Shown here one piece after another: positions 1-8,587 of a stretch of DNA of 13,342 nucleotides. The translations under genes and the position numbers were made by a program. Origin of the DNA: Chitinophagales bacterium (GTDB lineage Bacteria; Bacteroidota; Bacteroidia; Chitinophagales; BACL12); contig JACJXO010000013.1 in the NCBI GenBank assembly GCA_020636645.1, positions 1-13,342 of the forward strand, read 5' to 3'. The stretch's first letter is position 1. Every line of letters begins with the position of its first letter. The notes below the pieces were generated by a model. The model made no database searches and had not been told where the DNA came from. It saw only the letters and a program-made list of their open reading frames with translations.

Positions 1-653
1 GACTGATAGGTCATGTCTTTCCAGGTCAGATCAGGCAACACAAAATGTGCCTGATCCACATCGCCTTCATCAAGTGACACCAGTTTCTCTATGATGGAGA
101 AACCCATCATGTTAGCAGAGGTCTTCACCGGAATATTGTTCCATATCCAGACCTTACCCTGGACACCCTGATTATCCATTGCCCATACATCACATTTACG
201 TCCATCAATGGTTTCATCGCCTTCTTTGGTGAGTCCGTACTTTGCCATAGCTTCTTCAGTAAGCCTGGAGAAATCTGCCGCTGCAGGATCAAATGTATCA
301 TCAACAGCTACTTTCATTCCTGACGTTTCGCCTGGCGACCAGGTGTAGGAAAAACCATCCTGAGTGATCAGATGTGTCTCCTTATCGATATTCTGGCCCA
401 TCATGGAGATGCTGGTAATGGTTACCATTTTTTCTTTCTGGCCATAGTCATCAAAGTACACTACACGCTTATTCGTACCCATGTCTTGCGGCAAATTCGC
501 TTCATAGGTCAGTGTACCTGATTTGATATGGTAGCGCCCTGCATGTTCGCCACCAACGGCAGAACGGGCTGCATCTTCGCCACCGGATCCGGAAGAACAC
601 CCGGATGCAAGTGCTGTGATGGACACAGCAAGAATGAAAGTTTTCATGTTCAT
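1..653 (-). CDS. Predicted lipoprotein of unknown function, C-terminus missing
   Basis: This open frame runs from an ATG at 651-653 off the left edge with no stop, giving 217 residues. A second ATG two codons in (645-647) is an equally possible start. The N-terminus is a short hydrophobic signal ending in LASGC, a plausible lipobox with Cys19 as the lipidated residue, followed by a Ser/Gly/acidic linker (SSGSGGED). The rest is a soluble, mixed alpha/beta-looking domain with motifs such as RYHIKSGTLTYEA, GRKCDVWAMDNQG and GKVWIWNNIPVKT. I do not recognise the family; the pattern of a Cys-containing strand followed by a WxWN segment resembles periplasmic proteins of the DUF4412 kind, but that is a guess. 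It starts 34 bp after the stop of the TonB-dependent receptor on the same strand, so co-transcription and an outer-membrane location are likely. Confidence 0.8.
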   Translation of the reverse strand, partial: MNMKTFILAVSITALASGCSSGSGGEDAARSAVGGEHAGRYHIKSGTLTYEANLPQDMGTNKRVVYFDDYGQKEKMVTITSISMMGQNIDKETHLITQDGFSYTWSPGETSGMKVAVDDTFDPAAADFSRLTEEAMAKYGLTKEGDETIDGRKCDVWAMDNQGVQGKVWIWNNIPVKTSANMMGFSIIEKLVSLDEGDVDQAHFVLPDLTWKDMTYQ

Positions 654-687
654 AATTTAAAATGAAAGTAATAAAGATCCTGAAGAA

Positions 688-3177
688 TCAGATCTTCATG
701 ATAAGCCGGAAGTTGATACGGCGGTCTGTCAGATAGTTCGGAAAGGCATATTGTTCGTTATTCAGGTCTTCCACCCAGAGGTAGGAGATGGTATTCTGAA
801 TACCCAGCAGATTGAACACTTCTATACCTGCCCAGAGTGATTCCACATCTGACCATATTTTATCTCCACGTTCACGTTTCTTATCCAGGAGCAGGGCTGA
901 AAACCCGATGTCAACCCTTCTGTAGGGCGGCATGGTCTTACTGCTTCTCAGATACGGATTGCCGGGAGGGCCGGTCACGAAACCGGTACCGAACAGAAAG
1001 TTGAGGTGTACCTTGAAATTCTTGTTTCCCGGCATGTAATCCTGAAAGAACATGCCAAAGGTCAGGAACTGGTCTGTAGGCCTGCGTATATTCCCCTGTT
1101 CCACCAGCATGAGGCTCACTTCTTCGCCCGGGTCGGTATCAATATAGGTACTGTCGCCCTCCAGGTTTTCCATGGTGCGCAACAGACTAAGCGAAACCCA
1201 TGAGTCAGCATCTTCCACGATCTCTCCGTGCAGCCTCAGGTCCAGTCCGGTGGCAAAACCGTTGGCCATGTTCTGACCAAAGTACCGGATGCGAAGATTA
1301 TCGACATCGTACGGCACCAGGTCATAGAGGTATTTATAATATGCTTCTGCTATGAATTTGAAATCGCGGTTCCAGGCACGGAAATTATAATCGGCGGAAA
1401 CGAGTGCATGAATACTTTTTTGCGATACCACGTCATAGTTGATCAGACCTTCCTGGTTGCGCAGTTCGCGGTAAAACGGAGGCTGGTTGTACATACCCAG
1501 TGCTGCTTTCCAGACTATATCCACTTTTGAAGAATCTTCCCTGTACCAGTTGGGTTTCCAGGCAGCCTGCACCCTTGGGGTGATGGTCACTTCATCATTG
1601 ATGGTCCAGTAGGATGAACGCACACCGTAGGTAAAATAGAAATCAGATTCTTTACCCGGGTTCCAGGTATCCTGAACATAGGCATTGGCCCGAAGGCTTT
1701 CGAGCGTGAGTAAGGAGCGGTAATAGGAGTTGATGCTCACCAGTTCATTGGTATAAGGCAACGAATACCCGGCCGAGTCCAGCATCTCCCATTCCTTAAG
1801 ATCATCCTGTATCTGTTCGCCCTGCAGCCTTCCACCCCATCGTATATAATGTGCACCTCTTTCATGGTATCCTTCATGCCCCAGATTGAGTACCAGCACA
1901 TCCAGATAATTCCGGCCGAAATTCTGGATGGTACCGCTTCCGCGGCTGGCCACCACTTCATTGAAATTCTCATCACCGAGATTGGTCTCCACATCTCCCA
2001 GCCAGTAATCGCCGATGATATCAAAGGTCTCATCCTCCAGAGAACGGTAGGCAGAAGCCAGGATTTTATACCCTGTGCTGTTGTTGGGTCTGTACTGGTA
2101 AGAAACGCCGGTAAAGCCTGTGAGAAAGCGGGTGATCTCCTGCCCTTCGAAGAATACATCCAGTCTGATCACATTGTTGACCACTCCGGTGGTGGTGCTT
2201 CGAGACAGCGGCACAAAACTATACTGACTGCTGGAGAGATTGGCCAGCACTTCCAGGGTGGCATGATCGCTGAAGTCATGGCCCCACAAACCTTGCACAT
2301 CAAAAAATACCGGTCTGTATTCTCCGGTAGTTTGCAGTGATCCGAGAAGATACTGATTGGTCTTATATCGTGTACCGAACAGAAAATAAGATCTGGAACC
2401 GTTGGCAGTATCATCTTTGTAACGGTTGTTCATAAAAAAACTTCCCCCCAACAGAGAGGCACTCACGCCGGCTTCCAGTGAATCCGGTCTCTTATACTGA
2501 ATATCAAGTACACTCGAAAGTTTATCGCCGTAGCGGGCTTCAAAGCCACCAGCAGAAAAGGTGATGTTGCCTACCAGATCATAGTTGGGGAAAGGCAAGC
2601 CTTCCTGTTGCCCGCTTCTTACCAGCAGGGGCCGGTAGATCTCAAAGTCGTTCACATAGACCAGGTTCTCATCGTAGTTTCCGCCACGCACGGAATACTG
2701 CGCACTGAGTTCATTGTTGGAGGTGACGTATTTTTTTAGAATGGCAATGATGGGATCGCCGGAAGGGTCAGGAATGTATTCGATCTCTTCGATGGGGATG
2801 GACATGATGAGTTCGTTTCGTCTTGATTCTGTGATCACCACAGGGCCAAGTTCATTTTCGCCTGTAACGAGACTCACGTTCATGCGATAGCTTCCACCGG
2901 AAACAGGGAAAACTGATTTGATCTGATTGCCGTATCCTACTGCGCTGAAGCCCAGCAGCAGGGTGTCGCCGGCAGGCACTTCGAGACCGTAATAACCTTC
3001 GGCGGTGGTAGTGGTACCCACGCCTGCTTCGCCCACGATGACCACCGTGACATCACTGACCGGCTTGCCTTTCTCATTGGTGATGGTGCCGTAAATGAAT
3101 GCTTTATCCTGGGCAAATGCCAGCGAAGGAATTAATACAAGGAACAGCGTTAGGCTTTTCAGGAACATGCGCATCAT
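688..3177 (-). CDS. TonB-dependent receptor with N-terminal carboxypeptidase-regulatory-like domain
   Basis: This 829-residue outer-membrane protein is expected to import a substrate using energy from TonB/ExbBD. The signal peptide covers about residues 1-22, with cleavage after SLAFA. Residues about 24-105 form a CarboxypepD_reg-like Ig-type domain (GTITNEKGKPVSDVTVVIVG, then a GYYGLEVPAG segment). The plug spans about 125-230, with YSVRGGNYDENLVYVNDFE and FSAGGFEARYGDKLSSVLD. The remainder, to the C-terminal strand RINFRLIMKI, is rich in alternating aromatic residues, as in a 22-strand barrel. No clear TonB box is visible. No SusD-like partner is adjacent, and the protein is shorter than typical SusC proteins, so a glycan-uptake role is not supported and the substrate is unknown. 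The start is the first of several Met codons (MMRM), 22 bp after the rpe stop; the second or fourth Met could also be used. The lipoprotein gene follows. Confidence 0.9.
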   Translation of the reverse strand: MMRMFLKSLTLFLVLIPSLAFAQDKAFIYGTITNEKGKPVSDVTVVIVGEAGVGTTTTAEGYYGLEVPAGDTLLLGFSAVGYGNQIKSVFPVSGGSYRMNVSLVTGENELGPVVITESRRNELIMSIPIEEIEYIPDPSGDPIIAILKKYVTSNNELSAQYSVRGGNYDENLVYVNDFEIYRPLLVRSGQQEGLPFPNYDLVGNITFSAGGFEARYGDKLSSVLDIQYKRPDSLEAGVSASLLGGSFFMNNRYKDDTANGSRSYFLFGTRYKTNQYLLGSLQTTGEYRPVFFDVQGLWGHDFSDHATLEVLANLSSSQYSFVPLSRSTTTGVVNNVIRLDVFFEGQEITRFLTGFTGVSYQYRPNNSTGYKILASAYRSLEDETFDIIGDYWLGDVETNLGDENFNEVVASRGSGTIQNFGRNYLDVLVLNLGHEGYHERGAHYIRWGGRLQGEQIQDDLKEWEMLDSAGYSLPYTNELVSINSYYRSLLTLESLRANAYVQDTWNPGKESDFYFTYGVRSSYWTINDEVTITPRVQAAWKPNWYREDSSKVDIVWKAALGMYNQPPFYRELRNQEGLINYDVVSQKSIHALVSADYNFRAWNRDFKFIAEAYYKYLYDLVPYDVDNLRIRYFGQNMANGFATGLDLRLHGEIVEDADSWVSLSLLRTMENLEGDSTYIDTDPGEEVSLMLVEQGNIRRPTDQFLTFGMFFQDYMPGNKNFKVHLNFLFGTGFVTGPPGNPYLRSSKTMPPYRRVDIGFSALLLDKKRERGDKIWSDVESLWAGIEVFNLLGIQNTISYLWVEDLNNEQYAFPNYLTDRRINFRLIMKI

Positions 3178-3199
3178 TAACGGCCGCAGGCGGGCTTCA

Positions 3200-3859
3200 T
3201 TATGCCTTCTTCAGGTTTTTCAGGGTCTGGATGGCAGCAGCAGGATCCGGCTGACCAAATACTCCGCTTCCTGACACCAGTACATCAGCTCCGGCGTTCA
3301 GGATCTCCTGGGCGTTGTCCAGCTTCACCCCTCCGTCCACTTCTATCAAAGCCTTGCTATTGGTTTTACCGATAAGCGCCTTTAGCCTGCTTATCCTGGA
3401 CAGGGAACCCGGTATGAAGGACTGCCCGCCCCAGCCCGGATTCACAGACATGAGGCAAACCACTTCAATATCAGGCAGGATCTCTACCAACTGGAAGATC
3501 GGTGTGGATGGGTTGATGGCTACCCCGGCTTTCGCTCCCAGCTTGTGGATCTGTTGCACAGCGGCATGCAGGTGTATGCAGGCTTCCAGGTGAATGGTGA
3601 TCACATCTGCCCCGGCTTCCTTGAAATGCGACAGGTAGCGCTCCGGCTGGGCCACCATGAGGTGCACGTCAAGCGGAATGGAGCTGTGGCGTTTCATGGC
3701 TTCCACCACCGGCAGTCCAAAGCTCATATTGGGTACGAACATGCCGTCCATCACATCCACATGGATCCAGTCTGCACCGGATGAAGAGACCATTTCCACG
3801 TCACGGCCCACATGGGCAAAATCGCAGGATAAGATAGAAGGCGCTACGAGATGACTCAT
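3200..3859 (-). CDS. rpe: Ribulose-phosphate 3-epimerase
   Basis: This cytoplasmic enzyme interconverts D-ribulose 5-phosphate and D-xylulose 5-phosphate in the pentose phosphate pathway. At 219 residues it has the normal length for this TIM-barrel family. Family motifs appear in order: APSILSCDF at 6-14; HVDVMDGMFVPNMSFG at 33-48, with metal/catalytic His33 and Asp35; DVHLMV with His66; MSVNPGWGGQSFI at 137-149; and IEVDGGV with Asp175, the expected second catalytic Asp. The GSGVFG segment near 197-202 is the phosphate-binding loop. The start is fixed by being the only ATG close enough upstream of APSIL. It lies between two envelope genes, 36 bp after the T9SS cargo stop and 22 bp before the TonB receptor. 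A -7-like element sits four bases upstream of the ATG, suggesting its own, nearly leaderless transcript. Confidence 0.97.
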   Translation of the reverse strand: MSHLVAPSILSCDFAHVGRDVEMVSSSGADWIHVDVMDGMFVPNMSFGLPVVEAMKRHSSIPLDVHLMVAQPERYLSHFKEAGADVITIHLEACIHLHAAVQQIHKLGAKAGVAINPSTPIFQLVEILPDIEVVCLMSVNPGWGGQSFIPGSLSRISRLKALIGKTNSKALIEVDGGVKLDNAQEILNAGADVLVSGSGVFGQPDPAAAIQTLKNLKKA

Positions 3860-3863
3860 GCTC

Positions 3864-3871
3864 CAAAGATA
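3864..3871 (-). promoter_or_regulatory. Bacteroidota -7 element upstream of rpe
   Basis: Read on the minus strand this is TATCTTTG, an exact match to the TAnnTTTG consensus. It ends four bases before the rpe ATG, so transcription would begin at or within a few bases of the start codon. A weak -33 candidate (TGTG, consensus TTTG) lies 18 bases further upstream. The identical octamer occurs upstream of the gene at 12255-13229. An 8-base match with two free positions can arise by chance; the position is what makes it credible. Confidence 0.5.
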
Positions 3872-3895
3872 GGGGTTCTGCAGCTCAGCACAGGC

Positions 3896-6838
3896 CTATT
3901 GTTTGACGATCTGAATGGCTCCCTGCCAGCCATCGGCACGGAGGTAGTAAATACCTGCAGGCCACTGGCTGGTGTCGAGTTCCATGTGTTCTTCCATCAT
4001 TCCGAATGCGATGACTTGCCGACCTACATGATCTGTAATGAAGTATCTGGCGGGTTGTGCAGGTCCTGTCCATTTAATGGATAAGACATCTGCAACAGGG
4101 TTTGGCTCAATGGACACCTCGCTGAGAATGTCTTTGATATCATGTGGCCAGTCGATGAATTGAAGTGTTGATGCTGTACATCCTGCAGCATTCTCAGCGA
4201 TCAAAATGACAGGGCTTCCATAATCGGCACATACTGTTACTCCGGTGCCGATCTGTTCACCAACCAACCACCAAGTATAGGTCAGAGCAAGGTCAGGGTC
4301 TATTACTTCCAGGCATCCGTAATCATCTATTTCGAACTCGTACAAATAAACTTCAGGTATCTCCGGAATAGCAAGCAGGGTAATGTTGAATGTGATGGTA
4401 TCAGATAATCCATAGTCATTGGTACCGATCACCTCGATGGTGGCATCGGTAGTGGCGATGATCTCTGCTGTTTCACAGGTTCCTGCACAAATGATCTCTG
4501 CTTCATCGCTGGTCCAGAAGTAGGTGGAAGCTCCGGTAGCGGTCAACGTCAGGATATCGCCGGCACAGACCAAAGTATCAGCCAGGCCACTGATAACAGG
4601 TGGTATGATGCTGGCCACATCAAAGGTCCAGAGGCCCCGGGCATAAGAGCCTGCCAGCACTTTATTATTCTCAGCATCATACTCTATATCATAGATGGCG
4701 ATGACCGGCATATTATTCCCCAGCCTGTTCCAGCTGCTGCCACCGTTGAGAGTATAGTACACGCCACCGTCTGTAGCAACGAACAGCATGTCATCGTTTT
4801 CCGGATGCACTGCAACCGCATTGATGGCCAGCGGAGGCAGATCGCCACTCACATTGGTCCAGGTGGTACCATTGTCATCGGAACGATGTATATGTGGTAA
4901 AAAATCATATTCTTTGTACCCACTATGTGTTACCCATACACGATCAGGAGTGGAAGGTGATGCAACCAGATCGGTCACGTACTGTTCCGGAAGAGTTCCT
5001 GTCACGTTATTCCAGGTAGCACCTCCATTGAGGGTACGATAGACGTTGGCATCAACAGAACCTGTGTATAATACCAGGGGGTCAAAGCGGTCTTCTTCTA
5101 TAACGGTGAGTGTATGAAATGCAGAGCCGAAAATATTGCCATCTGTCAGATCTCCGCTGATGGGTGCATAGTCTGGCAAATACCCGACTGTACTTTTGTA
5201 CACCCTGTAAGTGCCGGCATACAGCACATCATTATCAAAGCGGCTGATCATGTAGGGCATGTTCCAGTTCCTTCTGTCGCTGCTGCTGATACCTTCGGTA
5301 GCATCCCAGAAATCAAACCCATTAAAAGCTTCAATGCCGCCATTCTGCCATTCCACATAAAATTTGTCTTCATCATCTGTTCTGAATTCAGAGTGAAAAC
5401 CATCGGCGCCGTAGATATCTTCCCAGAGCCCACCGGTCAGGTCGCTTCCTCTGCTGGTGCCATTGTCCTGCATTCCGCCCCAGTACACTCCCGGTTCATG
5501 CGGATTCTGATCGATATGATAGAACTGAGCAGAGTTGATGTCTTCTCCATCGTTCCAGACAGACGCATCACTGCTGGTCTGGTAGAGTCCGCCATCAGTT
5601 GCCAGCCAGTAATCGGATGCTCCGGCAAATGCCATAGCATGTTTATCAGCATGGGTACTTCCCCCTTTATCATTCCAGGTAGTACCATCATTGGTGGTTC
5701 GGTACAGTCCAACGCCCAGTACAAAGAGTTCATTTGTTTCAAACGGGTTGAGCTGAATGCCGTCAAAGTACCAGCCGAATCCACTCATCACACCACTGAC
5801 ACCTGATACCAGAGGCAGATCATTCCAGGTAGCGCCATTATTTTCTGACTTGTAGATTCCTTCCAGAGAGTAGCTGTCGTCCACCACAGAGGCATAGATC
5901 GTTTCAGGGTTATCGGGATCCATTTCCACACTGATGCGGCTCAGGTTACCACCGGGCAGTCCGCCGGTCAGTTTTGTCCAGGTATCTCCCCCATCCAGGC
6001 TCCGGTAAACACCGGCATCAGGGCCGGCCACCAGGCTTTCATGGTTATTTCTGATTCGGTTCCAGACGGCTACGAAGATGCGGTCAGGGTCTGCAGGGTG
6101 CAGGGCGATATCGATGACTCCGCAATCGTCGTCCACAAACAACACTTTGGTCCATGTGGTTCCACCGTCCACCGATTTATAGAGCCCTCTGTCTTCATTC
6201 CGCTCAAAAGGAATACCCATAGAACCCACATAAATGGTATTGTGGTCGCTTGCTGCAATAGCCACTTTAGATAATATACCGGCTTCAGAAAGTCCGCTGT
6301 AGGTCCAGGTTTCACCCCCATCCAGGCTTTTGTAAACTCCATCTCCTATGAAAGGAAATCCTGAAATATTCGGATCGCCGGTGGCAGCCCATACGATGTC
6401 AGGATCAACCGGATCATAGAGAATGTGGGCAATGGCCAGGTAGGCGAAATCGTCGAACACCGGATACCAGGTATCACCGCCATCGGTCGTTTTGAAGATG
6501 CCCCCGCTGGCCAGTCCTGCCAGGATGATCTCACTGTTATCAGGATGAATGGCGATGGTATTGAACCTGCCGCTGATATTATAGGGGCCTTCTTCCATCC
6601 AGTCTGCACCACCACCTCTGGTTCCGGACAGATGTTCATCTCTGTCTTGTGCGGCCAGCTGCATGGCCATTCTGTATGCCTCAAGGGGGAACAGGGTATC
6701 CGGCCAGGTGCGGGCCAGAAAAAACTGATCTGCCGGCTCAAAAGACGGACCTGAGTACAGTTCCTGCACGGTTGTGCGGTTACAGGAGGTTGAAAATACG
6801 ATCAACAAGATGCAGCAGACATAAAGAAGGCGGTACAT
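3896..6838 (-). CDS. Asp-box (BNR/VPS10-like) repeat surface protein with T9SS sorting domain
   Basis: This 980-residue exported protein is built from beta-propeller repeats. Nine Asp-box motifs (S/T-x-D/N-x-G-x-x-W) are visible: TTDGGDTW 117, SLDGGETW 171, SVDGGTTW 222, SLDGGDTW 280, SENNGATW 331, TTNDGTTW 381, TLNGGATW 602, SDDNGTTW 653 and TLNGGSSW 696, plus a decayed one near 421. This points to one or two sortilin/sialidase-type propellers, but no sialidase catalytic set is evident, so enzymatic activity is not claimed. Residues about 745-900 look like Ig/PKD-like modules with paired cysteines. Residues about 906-980 (SIEPNPVADVLSIKW, then WPAGIYYLRADG) match the type A T9SS sorting domain, which directs export across the outer membrane. 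The N-terminal signal ends in FSTSC; Cys19 could be lipidated, or the site may be an ordinary signal peptidase I site. It is the first gene of the minus-strand run. Confidence 0.9.
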   Translation of the reverse strand: MYRLLYVCCILLIVFSTSCNRTTVQELYSGPSFEPADQFFLARTWPDTLFPLEAYRMAMQLAAQDRDEHLSGTRGGGADWMEEGPYNISGRFNTIAIHPDNSEIILAGLASGGIFKTTDGGDTWYPVFDDFAYLAIAHILYDPVDPDIVWAATGDPNISGFPFIGDGVYKSLDGGETWTYSGLSEAGILSKVAIAASDHNTIYVGSMGIPFERNEDRGLYKSVDGGTTWTKVLFVDDDCGVIDIALHPADPDRIFVAVWNRIRNNHESLVAGPDAGVYRSLDGGDTWTKLTGGLPGGNLSRISVEMDPDNPETIYASVVDDSYSLEGIYKSENNGATWNDLPLVSGVSGVMSGFGWYFDGIQLNPFETNELFVLGVGLYRTTNDGTTWNDKGGSTHADKHAMAFAGASDYWLATDGGLYQTSSDASVWNDGEDINSAQFYHIDQNPHEPGVYWGGMQDNGTSRGSDLTGGLWEDIYGADGFHSEFRTDDEDKFYVEWQNGGIEAFNGFDFWDATEGISSSDRRNWNMPYMISRFDNDVLYAGTYRVYKSTVGYLPDYAPISGDLTDGNIFGSAFHTLTVIEEDRFDPLVLYTGSVDANVYRTLNGGATWNNVTGTLPEQYVTDLVASPSTPDRVWVTHSGYKEYDFLPHIHRSDDNGTTWTNVSGDLPPLAINAVAVHPENDDMLFVATDGGVYYTLNGGSSWNRLGNNMPVIAIYDIEYDAENNKVLAGSYARGLWTFDVASIIPPVISGLADTLVCAGDILTLTATGASTYFWTSDEAEIICAGTCETAEIIATTDATIEVIGTNDYGLSDTITFNITLLAIPEIPEVYLYEFEIDDYGCLEVIDPDLALTYTWWLVGEQIGTGVTVCADYGSPVILIAENAAGCTASTLQFIDWPHDIKDILSEVSIEPNPVADVLSIKWTGPAQPARYFITDHVGRQVIAFGMMEEHMELDTSQWPAGIYYLRADGWQGAIQIVKQ

Positions 6839-6894
6839 AGCTTAATTTTAAAAAGCTTAAAAATAATTAACATCTGCCCTATCGCCATACTGTG

Positions 6895-6902
6895 TAGTTT
6901 TG
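6895..6902 (+). promoter_or_regulatory. -7 element for the TraB/GumN-natAB operon
   Basis: TAGTTTTG matches TAnnTTTG exactly and ends 22 bases before the ATG at 6925, the usual place for a promoter. No clear TTG is found at the -33 position. It lies in the 86-bp divergent region between the two operons. The other half of that region, next to the minus-strand gene, is very A/T-rich (6841-6870) and probably carries the opposing promoter, but no good consensus is visible there. Confidence 0.55.
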
Positions 6903-6924
6903 GGCGTTTCCTTGTGACGGAGTT

Positions 6925-7812
6925 ATGACCAGACTATCAACTATCGGTGCCTTCAGCTTATTATCCTGGCTGCTGCTGCCTGTATCTGCGCAGGCTCAGC
7001 AGCAGAACAGTCTGTTGTGGAAGGTGGAAGGCAAAAGCCTTACTTCACCATCGTATATATATGGCACCATTCATTACATCGGGAAAGACGATTTCTTTTT
7101 ACGTGATGAGGTGACCGATGCACTGAGTACAACTGCCTCTTCGGTATTCGAGATCGCCCTGGATGACCAGGAAGAAATGTCCACCCTGACCGGTCTGCTC
7201 ATGCTGCCACCGGGCACCTACATCTCAGATTTTGTTACGCCGGAAGAGTACGAGCGAATAGACCGGTATCTCATGGACAGCCTGGGGCAGAGCATCATGC
7301 TGTACCGTAGCATGAAACCCTTTGTGCTTGGCCAAAGCATCACTGCCGGAAGATCATTCGGAACAGAAACAGAATCTTACGAGATGGTACTGATGGAAAT
7401 GGCGCAAACGAACAACAAAAAAATATACGGTCTGGAGTCTGTAGCAGATCAGGTTGGCTTCATGGATTCCATACCCTATGATGTACAGTTGGACTGGACC
7501 CTGGAAGCACTGGATCATCCGGGAGAAGCGGACACGGTCTTTCCGGCTCTTGTCAGGTATTACAAGGCCGAAGATCTGGAGGGCATGCTGCAGTGCATGT
7601 TGCATGCCAGTCCGGAAATACAGGACTACGGCGACCTTCTTCTGTATAACAGAAATGCCACCTGGATACCGGTCATGGAAGATATGATGGAGGAAGAAAG
7701 CAGGTTCTTTGCGGTGGGAGCAGGCCATCTTCCCGGACCCAAAGGCGTATTAACATTACTGCGTGAAGCGGGTTATACCGTGACACCTGTCAATAACAAA
7801 ACACATGATTGA
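6925..7812 (+). CDS. TraB/GumN family exported protein
   Basis: This 295-residue protein has a signal peptide (residues about 1-24, cleavage near SAQAQ), so it is probably periplasmic. It belongs to the TraB/PrgY/GumN superfamily, related to TIKI metalloproteases. Expected motifs are present: YIYGTIHY with GTIH at 47-50, FEIAL with Glu76, GLES at 169-172, RNATW at 243-247, and GAGHLPGPKG at 265-274 near the C-terminus. The His and Glu residues in these motifs are those thought to bind metal or catalyse in TIKI-like members; activity in bacterial GumN proteins is not established, so function is open. GGAG two bases before the ATG is too close to be a standard ribosome site. The last eight bases overlap the start of the ABC ATPase gene (shared ATGATTGA), which suggests translational coupling. 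The protein could be an accessory to the transporter, but that is inference. Confidence 0.88.
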   Translation: MTRLSTIGAFSLLSWLLLPVSAQAQQQNSLLWKVEGKSLTSPSYIYGTIHYIGKDDFFLRDEVTDALSTTASSVFEIALDDQEEMSTLTGLLMLPPGTYISDFVTPEEYERIDRYLMDSLGQSIMLYRSMKPFVLGQSITAGRSFGTETESYEMVLMEMAQTNNKKIYGLESVADQVGFMDSIPYDVQLDWTLEALDHPGEADTVFPALVRYYKAEDLEGMLQCMLHASPEIQDYGDLLLYNRNATWIPVMEDMMEEESRFFAVGAGHLPGPKGVLTLLREAGYTVTPVNNKTHD

Positions 7813-8584
7813 AGTACAGAATCTGAGCAAGACCTTCCGGCTCACGAAGAAGCAGATGAAGGAAAGCGGCCATTCCGGCGATCCGGAAGTGTTGGCAGTG
7901 CAAGACGTGAGTTTCCGGTGTTTGCCGGGACGAATCTTCACCCTACTGGGGCCAAATGGTGCAGGAAAGACCACGACTCTGCGCATGATCGCAACCATTC
8001 TGAAACCTACTGAAGGGCACATCACTGTGGCAGGATTTGACACAGTGCATCAAGGTGCTGAAGTACGTGCCAGGCTTGGTTTCCTGACCGGCAGCACAGG
8101 ATTGTATGATAAACTGTCGCCCAATGAGCTGATCGATTATTTCGGCAGGCTCAACAATATGGACGAGCAGACCATCGCCCGAAGAAAGGATGAGTTGTTC
8201 ACCCTGCTCGGAATTCATGAGTTTGCCAACAGGCGCATCGGGCGATTCAGCACCGGAATGAAGCAGAAGGTGTCCATCGCACGGACCATGATACACGACC
8301 CCGAGGTCATCGTTTTCGATGAACCCACGTCAGGTCTGGATGTGATTGCTGCGAAGGGTATCATCGACCTTATCCGCAACAGTAAACTGCAACAAAAAAC
8401 GGTCATTCTGAGTACCCACATCATGAGTGAAGTGAACATGCTGAGCGATGACCTGGCCATCATCCACAAAGGCCGGATGATCTATAACAATACATACGAA
8501 CAGTTCCAGGCAGGCATGCAGGCAGCTACACTGGAAGATGAATTCATTCGCCTGGCCACCGCCTCAGAAACCGCTACCCTATAA
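7805..8584 (+). CDS. natA: NatA-type ABC transporter ATP-binding protein
   Basis: This 259-residue cytoplasmic ATPase would power the permease encoded directly downstream. Visible motifs are: Walker A GPNGAGKTT at 49-57; ABC signature FSTGMKQ at 148-154; Walker B VIVFDEPTSGLD at 168-179, with catalytic Glu173; and switch His205 in STHIM. At the Q-loop position the sequence reads GFLTGSTGLYDKLSP (92-106), lacking the usual Gln. As I recall, NatA-like ATPases often have a similar GF-T-GLYD segment, which supports this subfamily over generic ABC-2 exporters. Residues 13-28 form an insert before the first strand of the core. Bacillus NatAB exports sodium; substrates of the Bacteroidota versions are not known, so the symbol denotes the family rather than proven sodium transport. 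It overlaps the upstream gene by 8 bp and is followed three bases after its stop by the permease. Confidence 0.9.
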   Translation: MIEVQNLSKTFRLTKKQMKESGHSGDPEVLAVQDVSFRCLPGRIFTLLGPNGAGKTTTLRMIATILKPTEGHITVAGFDTVHQGAEVRARLGFLTGSTGLYDKLSPNELIDYFGRLNNMDEQTIARRKDELFTLLGIHEFANRRIGRFSTGMKQKVSIARTMIHDPEVIVFDEPTSGLDVIAAKGIIDLIRNSKLQQKTVILSTHIMSEVNMLSDDLAIIHKGRMIYNNTYEQFQAGMQAATLEDEFIRLATASETATL

Positions 8585-8587
8585 GCC

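Noticed and set aside
661..690. Inverted repeat AAGATC / GATCTT between the TonB receptor and the lipoprotein gene.
   Set aside because: Six A/T-rich base pairs with an 11-base loop and no T-run; too weak to be a terminator, and the genes look co-transcribed.
1849..2340. A 163-codon open frame on the plus strand opposite the TonB receptor.
   Set aside because: The receptor frame has continuous family similarity over this stretch; the opposite frame has no recognisable domain, signal or promoter.
4690..6500. Recurring 25-40 bp near-repeats in the DNA (variants of a CCAGGTA...CCACC segment).
   Set aside because: They coincide with the codons of the Asp-box motifs of the T9SS cargo protein, so they reflect protein repeats rather than a separate DNA element.
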